DNA of 64,000 nt. It comes from Coix lacryma-jobi var. lacryma-jobi (lineage: Eukaryota > Streptophyta > Magnoliopsida > Poales > Poaceae). Positions 41,891-52,400 of the stretch are shown piece after piece. The notes under the pieces are model-generated. The model saw only the letters and a program-made list of their open reading frames with translations. It made no database searches and was not told the DNA's origin. The stretch spans positions 16,642,080 to 16,706,079 of the forward strand of contig CM019831.1 of NCBI GenBank assembly GCA_009763385.1. The letters run 5' to 3'. Numbering within the stretch: the stretch's first letter is position 1; each line of letters begins with the position of its first letter. The translations under genes and the position numbers were made by a program.

Positions 41891-42186
41891 GCTTTGAAAA
41901 AAGTTTGTTTTTTGAAGCAATCTCCGAGGGTTATCATCGATTTTAACGCTCTTGTAGAAGAGCTGCTTTTTTCGATGTTTATTACTAAAAGCAATAATTT
42001 GGAGTTTTGCTTTTTCCGGGGATTCTAGCCTGTATTGATGGTTTGGATACTGCCTCGTTAAAAAACCTTACGCCCCTTCGTAAGGAAAAAGAGTGCAGAT
42101 CCTCTATTTTTGTTACATGCATGGAAACGAAACAAAGCAAGGTTGAGAAAACAGATTACATAATGCGAGGGCTCGCTAAGGCTCCG

Positions 42187-45100
42187 CTATGGGTAATATT
42201 TGCGAAGGTCGTCAATATTCCAAGTGTGAGGCAGGGTGTTCCCCTCGCTGTCAGAGAGGTGAAATGATCCGGGATGATTGCATTCTATTATTAGGTATGG
42301 ACCCGTCCACTTTGGCTGAAACTTCCCCACCATGTTGGCGTTTTGCTTCCGAATTAGAACGAGGTCACCCTTCTTTAGTTCTTTGATTCTCACCCTTTTG
42401 TCTCTCCATTTTTTTTGTCTCTTCTTGATACTTGCGAAGGTTGTGCACTGCGTTGCATCTTGTTTCTTCGAGCAAGTCTTTGTCAAGCAGTTGGCTTTGT
42501 TCGTTTTCTTCGATGGTTGTTCTGAGTGACCCATACTTGACTTCTTCTGGTAACACAGCTTCCTCGCCAAACAGGAGCCTGAAGGGTGTGAATTTGGTGG
42601 CTCTGCACTCTGAGGTGTTATGAGACCAGGTGACGGAGGTTAGCTCTTCTGCCCATTTTCCTTTGGGCCTGCCTTGCAACTTTTTTGATATGGCTTGGAA
42701 AATTGTTGCATTGGCTCTTTCGACTAAGCCATTGGATTGAGGGTGCCGGACTGATGTGAAGCATAAGATTGTTCCGATTTGAGCGCAGAATTCTTTGAAA
42801 ACCTCGCTATCAAACTGAGTGCCGTTGTCGACAGTTAATTGTTTGGGAACTCCAAACTGACAAACTAATTGCTGTCAGAAGAACTTTTTTACTGCCAGGG
42901 ATGTAATGGAAACGAGTGGTCTAGTTTCGATCCACTTCGTGAAATATTCCACGGCTACCACAGTGTAGCGGAGGTTTCCTAGAGCTGTTGGTAGTGGACC
43001 GACGAGGTCCATTGCCCATCTTTGCAGAGGCCAAGTTGGGCATATGAGAGTTGTAGGAGCCCCTGGGGCATTTTGATTTTTTGTCGTTAGTTGGCAACCC
43101 TCGCAATGTTTGACGATGCTTTCTGCATCTCGTAGCGCTGTTGGCCAATAGAAACCTTGCCGGAAAGCTTTTCCAACTAACGCCCTCGGGCCGTTGTGTG
43201 AGCCACAGATGCCTTCGTGAATAAGCTTGAGAATATCGTTTGCTTCAGACTGTGACACGCATTTGAGCCATGGGGAGGTTACCGAAGCTTTGTACAGAAT
43301 GTTGCCCACAATCTTGTACCCTCGTACTCTTTGTTTTAGTCTGTTTTCTTCTTCCTTGGACTCGGGCTCGTGGAGCCCTTTGATATAGGCTATGATAGGT
43401 GCTCTCTAGTCCTCGCTGTGAATTGTACTGATCAACTTGGTGTTCTTTTCTGGGGTTTCGAAGGCTGATTGAATCGCAACCTCGTGGAACACATCTGGTG
43501 GCAGCTGAAGTTGTTGTGCTGCTGCTTTAGCTAGGCAGTCTGCCTCGTTGTTTTCGGCCCTCGGTATTGCTTTCACCGTTATGCCGAGGAAGAATGATTC
43601 TAACCTTCGGACATATTGAAAGTATTTTTGCAGCTCTGGATCTTTCGCTTTGTAGTTCTTCTCAATGTGCCCCGCGATAACTTGTGAGTCTGTATTGATG
43701 ACTGCCCTTCGGACCGACAATGATCGAAGCCTTGAAAGCGCTAGTATTACGACTTCGTATATGGTGGAGTTGTTTGTGCATTTGAAATCAAGTCTTCTTG
43801 CATATCTTAGCTTCGACCCGGATGGCGAGACTAGGATGGCCGAGGCCCCAGCTCCAGTTGCACCCCAGGCTCTGTCGACATATACGATCCAAAACGGGTC
43901 TTGTTGAGGTCCATCGCTGCGAGGATCAGGTGTCCACTCAGCTATAAAATCTGCTAGTGCTTGTGATTTGATTGCTGTTCTGCCGACGAAGGTTATGGCG
44001 TAACTGTTAAGCTCAACTGCCCATTTTGCTATTCTTCCAACTGCCTCGTTGTTCTTGAAAATGTTTTCGAGGGGGTATGCCGAAGGTACATGGATCTCGT
44101 ATGCCTGGAAATAATGCTTGAGCTTTCTAGATGCCATGACCACGGCGTATGCTATCTTCTCGAGCTCTGAGTAATTCCGCTTGGGACCTTCGAGGGTTTC
44201 TGATACATAGTAGATTGGGGCTTGCCTTGTCCTGTTGTTCTCGTGTAACTCTTTGATCAGGACTGCGCTTGCTGCGTGAGGCGAAGCTGCGACATACAGC
44301 AGTAATAGGTCTCCTTTGCTTGGACTGGTTAAAACAGTCAAGTTGGTGAGATACTTTTTCAAGTCCTCGAAGGCTTTTTGCTGCCGAGGTCCCCAATTGA
44401 ATGGTGTAGTGCGTCTCAATGTTTCAAAGAAAGGTAACCCTCGCTCAGCGGATCTGGAGATGAATCTGCTGAGTGCTGCTAAGCGGCCTGACAGACGCTG
44501 AGCTGCTTTTTTGGTTGTTGGGGGTTCCATATTGATGATAGCATCAATCTTCTCGGGGTTAGCTTCGATTCCCCTTGCTGAAACGATACAACCCAGCAGT
44601 TTTCCTTTGCTTACCCCGAAAACACATTTTTCGGGGTTTAACTTTAATCCGGCAGGCCGAAGATTGCTGAACACTCTCGATAAGTCTGAAATATGGTTTT
44701 CTTTCAGCTCACTTTGGACAACCAGATCATCGACGTAGGCAGAGACGGCGTGTTCATCTTTGAAGACTTCCGATGTCATGCGTGCGAAGGTTGAGCCTGC
44801 GTTTTTTAGGCCTTCTGCCATTCTTCGAAAGCAAAAAGTGCCCGAGGGTGTGATGAAGCTTGTTTTGTCCTCGTCTTCTTCATTCATCCAGATCTGGTGG
44901 TATCCTGAGAAGCAATCGAGAAGGGACAACATTTGGCAACCAGCTGCTCTATCGACCAAGGTGCTTATGTTAGGGAGGGGAAAATCGTCCTTCGGACAAG
45001 CTTTGTTCAGACATGTGAAATCTACACACATTCGCCATTTCTTGTTCTTTTTTTGAACTAGGACCACGTTTGAGAGCCAAATTGGATATTTGACTGGGCG

Positions 45101-45787
45101 GATGATGCCTGCGTCCAAAAGCCTTTTCACCTCAGCCTTCGCTGCCTCTTTCCTTTCTTCTGACATTTTGCGAAGCTTCTGCTTAACGGGGCGATAGCCT
45201 GGTTTGATGTTTAGGCTGTGCTCTATCAGAGTTCTGTTTACCCCCTTTAGGTCCTCTGCGGACCAAGCGAAGGTATCAGAGTTTTCTTTGAGGAAAAAGA
45301 CGAGGTTGTTTTCTGATTGGGGATCTAGGTTAGCTGAAATAAACACCTTTCTTTCAGTGTTGCCCTCGAAAAGTTGGACTTGTTTGGTATCTTCCTTGGG
45401 TGATACCCTCGTTTTGTCAGTGCAAACTTCACCTTCGATGCTGAGGTCTATAGCTTGAGGCTTGGATAAGTTGTGGACATTACGTTGTCCTGGTGCTACA
45501 GTTCCCTCGGCTGCCCTTGCAATGTCTTGGTCCCCATATACTGCAACCACCCCCTTTGGAGCGGGGAGCTTCATGCATAGGTATGCGGGGTGAATGACTG
45601 CGTTGAATGCGTTAGTGACCCCTCGACCGAATATTGCATTGTACGGGTAAAACATGTCGACGACGTCGAAAGTTATGTGCTCGGTTCTGCAGTTCATTTG
45701 GTCGCCGAAGGTCACAGGCAGCGATATTTTACCGACAGCTCTGACTTGTTGACCGCCGAAGCCATATAGAGGGTTGTCAGCAGGTTA
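42187..45787 (-). pseudogene. Pol of outer Tat/Grande-like element, broken
   Basis: Reading from 45787 down it shows the reverse transcriptase (CVDFTCLNKACPKDDFPLP, active site AYVDDLVVQS), RNase H and then a second RNase H-like domain (from about FWIVYVDRAWGATGAG to ENNEADCLAKAAAQQ). The integrase follows: a zinc-finger part (HEGICGSHNG, CEGCQL), D, D, E motifs (WAMDLVGPLP, VDNGTQFDS, GLVERAN) and a C-terminal GPYLIIE-type end. Stops lie at 45785-45787 between protease and RT, 43406-43408 before integrase and 42875-42877 within integrase. A frame change at the T-run 42409-42416 splits the C-terminus. The dual RNase H is a hallmark of the Tat lineage. In the second RNase H, the usual Glu three residues after NN appears as Ile (NNSTIYE), which may disable it. 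Confidence 0.88.
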
Positions 45788-47997
45788 CAGGAGGTTCCTG
45801 TCAAGCTTCATGCTGTCGAAGGTTGAGGCGAACAGGATGTCCGCGGAGCTTCCTGTGTCAACCAGAATTTTAGTTACTGTCCACCCTGCCAGATTGGTCT
45901 CGATCACCATAGCGTCGGTATGAGGGTAATCTCTCAGTTTCATGTCACTGGAGTCGAAGGTTATAGGAATGTGAGACCATCGACCGAATTTGTGAGGTCC
46001 TTCGACGGCTACATGGTGTACTCGTCTGGCATGTTCCTTTCTCTGCCTTTTGTTGCCATGGTCTTTATTTGAACCCCCGGTGATGGCTAGTATTACACCG
46101 AAGGTTGATGTTGGGTTGTTGATGGTTGTTTGGTTCTGGGCTTCGGATTTGACGGGTTGAGGCGCTGGTAAGGCGGGTATTGGTGGTGGTGGTGGTAGAG
46201 CATTGTTGACTTGTTGGGTGGTTGGGGTTTGGTTTTGGGGGGTTGTTGGGTATGTGACTGTGTAAGGTGGGTTTTGGTGTTGTGGGATCACGGTTGGCTG
46301 GTAAGAGGTTTGGTTGTAAAGTGGGTGGTGTGCGTACATGGGTTGTTGCGAGGGTAGGCCGTAGTTTATGGGGGTATAGTGGTATGGAGGATTTGGTGGG
46401 TGGAAGTTTGGTTTCCTGGTGTGGTTGATGGTTCGGTTGTCTGCCGAAGCGGCTCTTTTGGACTCCTGTAACTCTTTTCCCTTGGCGAAGCATTCACATT
46501 GCTTGGTAGTGTGCCCTTTTCCAAGACCACAAAAATGACAATACATTTTCGCGGGATCTTTCTGCTGGTTCCGTTGATCCGGCGGGGGTGGCAAACCTTG
46601 AGCGCTTTGGTTGCTCGGAGGTTGAGTGCCCCGTCTTTGGTCTTCGTAGTGTACTGCTTTGTTGATGGCCCCAACGTTGCTTTGTTCTTGGCGAGGGTTG
46701 TTTTCCCTCGGTTGAGGCCTCGGCTGTGGCTTCTGTTGTGACCTCCGAGCGTCGGACTTTGCCCGAAAATCCATGTCTGCTCTACAGTATCTTTCCATTG
46801 TCTCATGCAATTCTTCGATTGTATTTGCCGGCTTCCCGAGCGTCGGACTTTGCCCGAAAATCCATGTCTGCTCTACAGTATCTTTCCATTGTCTCATGCA
46901 ATTCTTCGATTGTATTTGCCGGCTTCCGAGCGAATTTCGAAGAGCATGGGCCTGGACGCAGACCGCTGACTGCAGCGAGGATGACAGCCTCGTCGGATAT
47001 CCCCGAGGTTCTTGCTCTGATTTGAATAAACCTCCGCCAATAATCTTGAAGTGGTTCGCGTTCTTCTTGTTTGCAGTTGAACAACTCAATGGGGTTTGAT
47101 GGGGCTGGTGTAATGCCTTTGAAATTTGTACAGAGCCTGTCTCTGAGGTTGGCCCAGGAATCCACAGTTCTGGGGCGGAGGTTGCTGTACCAGGTTTGTG
47201 CAATGTCTCGCAGGATGATGACAAAAGACTTTGCCATTGTTGATTCATCTCCGCCTGCTGCGGCAACTGCTGCCTCGTAGCTCATTATGAATTGGCGAGG
47301 GTCGGTAAGCCCGTCGTAACGGGGTAGATTTTGTGGATTGTAGCATGGTGGCCATGGTTGAGTTTGTAGTATCTGGGAGAGTGGTGACTTTGGGTCATAG
47401 GGCATTTGGTGTTGTTGGACTCTGCGTTGATTGCGAAGGTTTAGCTCTATCTCATCTGGGTAGAGTTGGCGAAAGTTTGGTTGTCTAATGGGGTATGGTT
47501 CTGGGTGTCTTGGTGGTGGTGGTGGGGGGGGGGGGGGGTGGATGGCGGCGGAGGTTGCCATGATCTTGCTCATTTCCCTCCTGTAGTGGTGGCATTTCCC
47601 CATCGTTCCATCCCTCGGCTTTGGCTTCAGTTGCCGCGAGGGACTCCTCCATTTGGCGAAGCTGCTCTCTTGCTTCATCCGCCTTTTGTCTGATAAGACG
47701 CAGCCGGTTGTGCCTTTCAAGCTGGTCCAGGCGCCTCTTCTTTTCTTGTAACTCAGCTTGAAGTCTTTCTAAAGCTTCGAGGCCCAACTCCTCCTCTTCT
47801 CCTTCCCCATCTCCTCCGGAGGTATGCGGGTGCGGCTGTGATCCCGGCCGAGTGTGAGGGCCCGGGACCTCCGTCCCTGGGGCAACTTCTTCTGTTTCCG
47901 AGGGTACTATATTCTCTTCCACAGGCTGGATTGTCGCCGTGGCCTCTCTGGTCACACGAGGGTCTCTGGTAGCGGGCGCTCTCCTGTTTCCTGCCAT
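45785..47997 (-). pseudogene. Gag-protease of outer element, broken
   Basis: The likely start is ATG at 47997 (MAGNRRAPATRDPRV). A coiled-coil-like segment follows (ELQEKKRRLDQLERHNRLR), then a Pro-rich stretch encoded by a 15-G run (47524-47538) where the frame changes. The retrotransposon gag core comes next (YDGLTDPRQFIMSYEAAV, DIAQTWYSNLRP, LQDYWRRFIQIRAR). A 91-bp tandem duplication (46746-46927) shifts the frame again. A zinc-knuckle-like CHFCGLGKGHTTKQC (C-X2-C-X5-H-X4-C), a long Pro/Gln/Asn-rich linker and the aspartic protease (ILVDTGSSADILF) follow. Confidence 0.85.
46746..46927. repeat. 91-bp tandem duplication in gag
   Basis: CGAGCGTCGGACTTTGCCCG begins at 46746 and again at 46837, followed by near-identical 91-bp units. 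As 91 is not divisible by three, the duplication breaks the gag frame. Confidence 0.9.
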
Positions 47998-48009
47998 TTC
48001 GAACTCTCG

Positions 48010-48027
48010 TCCCCACGGACGCCGCCA
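48010..48027 (-). promoter_or_regulatory. Primer-binding site of outer element
   Basis: TGGCGGCGTCCGTGGGGA on the minus strand, three bases inside the 5' LTR. Its complement ends in CCA as a tRNA does. I cannot name the tRNA with confidence. Confidence 0.55.
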
Positions 48028-48030
48028 AAC

Positions 48031-48694
48031 TGTTGGATTCACTCCTGCTCGGCCCCCGTTAGCAAACAGGGCGCGGAGCAAGGGTGGACAACGGTCAGCT
48101 ATGCGCGAAGGTAAAGGCGTTGGCACAAGGAGATAAGCGGTGAAAATATTTCTCTCCTCCCAAAATCGTGCCCTTTACACTGTTCACCTCTTGGTATTTA
48201 TAGGGAATACCAAGGGGTGCTGGCATAATTACAATAGGGTACAAAAAGATTCCGCGGCACCACATAGGCAGAAAGGGCAAAGCCGTAAATATACAGCAAA
48301 AGCGGAAACCCTAATCGGTCCTCCTCCTGTCCGCCGCCACCTTGCTCCGTCTGCCTTCAACGGAGAACAAAGGAAAGCGGACCTTCGCCTTCGCCGGTCC
48401 TTGGGTCAGCATCCCCTCGCCACTTGCCAAGCTTGACGCTTCAACGACAAAGCTTCGGAACCTGCGAAGGTTACTTATTACGTGTTCGGAGCGCCTTTAC
48501 CTGCGAGAAACAAAGCGGACTCCGAGGGTTGGATTTGCATCCGAAGGTTAGGCTGTCGAAGGTTAAGGCGAACGACCCAGAAGAGCCCCTACTATCGGGA
48601 GGGCGAGGCTTTGTGAGGGCGCGCGGGTCGCGCGGAGGTCCTTTTTTCTGCTCAGCCCACGCGGCGCCACTTCCGAGGGTCCCTACTCCCAACA
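48031..48694 (-). repeat. 5' LTR of outer element
   Basis: 664 bp, about 14 substitutions from 8762-9425 by hand count. TATA box CTATAAATA at 48195-48203 (minus). It faces away from the 14-3-3 gene downstream. Confidence 0.9.
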
Positions 48695-48734
48695 ACCCAT
48701 ATAGGCTAGTCACTGAAGATATATTTATTTCTTT

Positions 48735-48974
48735 GGCCTTGTTTAGATGCAAAAATTTTGCAAAATTTTTACGGTAGCGTTTTCGTTGTTATTTGACAAA
48801 CTTTGTCCAAATATGGACTACGTAGACTCCAAAGATTCGTCTCGACATGTACATACTAAAAGTACAATTAGTTATTTTTTTACCTACATTTAATGCTTCA
48901 TGCATACGTCCGAACATTGATGTGATGGTTGATGTGATGGAAAATTTGGGGAAATTGGGGGAACTAAACAAGGC
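48735..48974. mobile_element. Tourist-like MITE upstream of 14-3-3 gene
   Basis: The ends GGCCTTGTTTAGAT and GAACTAAACAAGGC are near-inverted, and the interior matches the 2396-2634 element (TTATTTGACAAACTTTGTCC, AAGATTCGTCTCGACATG). It lies about 455 bp before the 14-3-3 start codon. Confidence 0.75.
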
Positions 48975-49430
48975 TTTTATCTTTACAAGATCAATACTAA
49001 AGCTGACAAGAGCCAAACATATTTTTTTTCTCTCATGACTTACTTTTTTGTGTCATCATCCTACCACGGAGTTGGGTTATGTTTGAAAACGTGAGGAAGA
49101 AAGGCGATGCAATGAGAAAACATCTACACTAGAGAAATGTGTGGTCATGGATGCAACTTCCCTTGGGCCAAAGAGAAGCACCCAACTGTCATTCTGTCAC
49201 TATCGAATACATTCAGATTACACAAAAATCATTCATTCTGCTGCTAATCAGATGCCACCACATATATGATGGGCTCCATCAGCTGATCAGCAAGAACTGA
49301 GCCATTCGGTCCCAAAAGTGGAAAAGGGCAAGGGAGGAGCAACCTTCCGTTTTAGGAAGGCGAGAGGAGGGGAACTGAGGAGGGGGAGTCAGGGATCCTA
49401 AGCGCGGGTGGGGGGTCGGCGGCGGAGGAG

Positions 49431-52400
49431 ATGGAGGAGCGGGAGAAGCTCGTGCGCCTGGCCAAGCTCTCCGAGCAGGCGGAGCGATACGACGGTGAGG
49501 GATCCCGTTCTTGCGCCTCTGCTTAATGCCTGTCCGCACCGCAGTCTGCAGTGTTGTTCTTGGTGCCTTGCATTTTGGGGAAATCCGTGGTCTGTTCTTC
49601 GGCGGAATGGAATTAGGTGTCTTTGGCCTTCGATTCGGTGCGTTTGCATTGGTCTCTGCTTACTTGCTTCAACTCATGAACAGTAACCTGCCGGCCGCCG
49701 CAGCAACTGTTTGGAACTGTTCTTTCCGCGCTGGAGAAAATAAATCCTCTAGTCTGCAGTAGTTCGATCACTGCGTCCCTTCTGCGTAGCGATTCCTGGC
49801 TGATTTATTTTGGGGACTGTTCGGATTGTTCGTAGCAACGCTGGGAGCAAGCGTATTCTGCTCTGATAGAAAGATGACATTTTTATGGCGATTTGAGACT
49901 AATCTTGCGATTGATAAATATTTCTGACAGGTTTCTGTTACTTTTTTCCCCCGAGAATGCGTCCGTTGACACGTGTTTCGTTAAGAGGAATTTCTGTTAC
50001 TTCTACATCTGTCGATTTGTGACTGTTTAATAAGAGAATAACGAAATTATATGTTTCCAATGGTTTGTGGGGGCCAATTCTATGAGTGCTCTTGAGTTGC
50101 TTTTCTACTTGATGTTGCCACGAGAAAAAGAATGATCTTGGTATCATGGATGATGCAAATGAGAAAAGGAAAAAAAAAAAAAAACATAGTCAATATACCT
50201 CTATCCATTCTATTTATAGGCTTGGTACCCATGATCTCTATTTAGACTCTACAGGTGTGGAATAAGTGAAGCTGTGGAGCCAAACATCTATATTCACATT
50301 TCAGATTTTAGTTTAGTCTGAAAAGAAGTTTAGCAATATATAAAGCCATATCCTTTCTGCTGTCTAGAGTGGTTTCATCTATTGGCCTAGTGCCCACTGT
50401 TCTGGAATGGCATAATTCTAGACTCCTTCGAATTGTTATGCCCAACTTCTGGAACCCAATTTTTTTTTAGTAATTTGGCCACAACTGAATGCTTGTCGTT
50501 TATTTCTTTATACTGCAATTTGTTTCATTTGTCGTCTAGGATTCTTTAACCTGGGGCTTGTCAATCAATATATTGACCTGAGCACTAATAGGTACATTTT
50601 GGCATAAACACATCTGATTACTTCCATAAAGGTCTCTGTTGCGTTATTCTGGGAGGTGTACTATGAGGTTCTTGTATCCATCTAAGCCTTAACATTCCCT
50701 CTGAAAAGTGCAGACACCGTTATGGGTATGCAGTTCTCCATTCTTCTTCCTCTCGGTCTTCTGTTTATAGGAACCTCCTGCCTCGTAAGGATCAGTTTAG
50801 CTGTGATCTTCCTCTTCTTTGTCAAATCTAAGTACTTTTGGAAGTAAATGGAAACATGACAAAATATTCACTGAAGCAATTCTTCAATTTTTTAACTGAA
50901 TTCATGATTATTATGGCAGATATGGTGGGATTCATGAAGAATCTTGCTAGGATGGATGTGGATATGAGTGCTGAAGAAAGGCATTTGTTCTCAGTTGGTT
51001 TCAAGAACACTATCGGGGCAAAGAGAGCATCATGGAGAATCATTTGTTCACATGAGCAAAAGGTCACAAATGATCGTCAGACTAGTGTGATGATAGATGC
51101 CTATAAGAAAAAAGTAGAAGATGAACTAAGGAAGGTTTGCAATGAAGTATTGTCAGTCATCGCTATTCATTGCCTTCCCTTGGCCAATACGGGTGAAAAT
51201 GTCGTATTCTTTTATAAGATGTATGCACAGGTTCCTTGGTTCAGCAATCTGTTTCTCATTTGCCTTTCGCTTTTCTGATGGTGCCCTATTTTCTAATGAT
51301 TATGTTCAGAGTTTATTTTCTATCGATATCTCATTAACTTTCCAGGTAAAAAATTGATATTGCTTTTGCCAAGACAGTACAGTTTTGATCTCAAAATCTC
51401 TTTTGAAGAGCTCATTTCATCCATTTTTTTCTGGTAAATCTTTTGCAAAGGTTTCATGATTGATCGTCATTATGGTAGCAGGAGCTCCAGAAAATGGTGT
51501 GTGTGTGGGGGGGTGGGGGGCTGTCTGGTTATGGTTTGATAGGTTGTGGGCCATATATCTATGGACACCTGACTATATATTTGTCCTAGAATTCATTTGA
51601 ATTCCTATTTTGTTTTAAAATGTGGCATTACATATGAAATAAAATAAAAATATATATTCCAAAGTAAAGGAGATAAAGAAACGGTATACACAATGACAAT
51701 ATTCATTATATGTGTTTTAGAATCTGTGCACTTTTTTTAGAGGCACAAAGGTACTTCTCATAATGGTACTAGATTTAGATGATTTACTATCTATTTTTCG
51801 ATAAAGGAAACAATAAGCCACTTCTTTCCTAGTGGAGTTACTACTGAGTACTGGATTTAGCTGAAACTACTTCAATTTATCAATACATGTAAAGCTTTCT
51901 TGTAATAGCATGTTATTGGGTCAGATGTTGAAAAAGGAATTAAAAGAAATATTTAAATAGTTGATCAATCTGCTGGTCTCCAGATGTTCAGCGAGTCAAG
52001 CGGCTTTAATTTAATGATATGACATTTTGTTACATTGGCCTTCATCTTTAGTCTCTTTATTATGAAATTCACTATATATGAGTGTAGTCTGTTTTTCAGT
52101 CATACAAAATGGTTTCCACTGTATAGTAAGTATAGTGAATTTTTTTAAATGGCTGAGAAATAATTACCATGATTATCTTGGTATCTCATTACCCTGTCCT
52201 GTTTTGGATACATCAACATTAGACAATTGAATGGTGTTTCAGTAGTTCTGAAGTGCTTGATCAGTCCATTGTGTATCTGACGCTGTAGGATGATACAAGG
52301 AATTTTACATGGTCTATGTGTGACCCTGGTAATCTATTGACATTAGGTCTGATTCTCTATCATTTCACTGATAATGTCTCCACCGTAGCACATGCATGTT

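Larger units (their letters stand above)
8762..48694 (-). mobile_element. Outer Ty3/gypsy Tat/Grande-like LTR retrotransposon
   Basis: 664-bp LTRs (8762-9425 and 48031-48694, TGTTGG...CCAACA) are flanked by the 5-bp duplication ACCCA (8757-8761, 48695-48699). Gag and pol read on the minus strand, so the right LTR is the 5' LTR. Pol contains protease, reverse transcriptase, RNase H, a second plant-type RNase H and integrase, an order typical of the Tat lineage. The 3' part carries an antisense gene and tandem repeats, also known from Tat elements such as maize Grande. Two guests (10383-20315 and 23019-40005) interrupt it. Without them and their duplicated target bases it is about 13.0 kb, close to Grande. 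I count about 14 LTR differences (about 2%). Gag and pol are broken, so it is not autonomous now. Confidence 0.92.

Noticed and set aside
41222..41946. ORFs of 140-190 codons with a repeated FCTSRLPLFWVEVKFAF-like peptide
   Set aside because: They run across the 90-93-bp tandem array. Frame jumps between units and T-run lengths vary, so this is not a gene.
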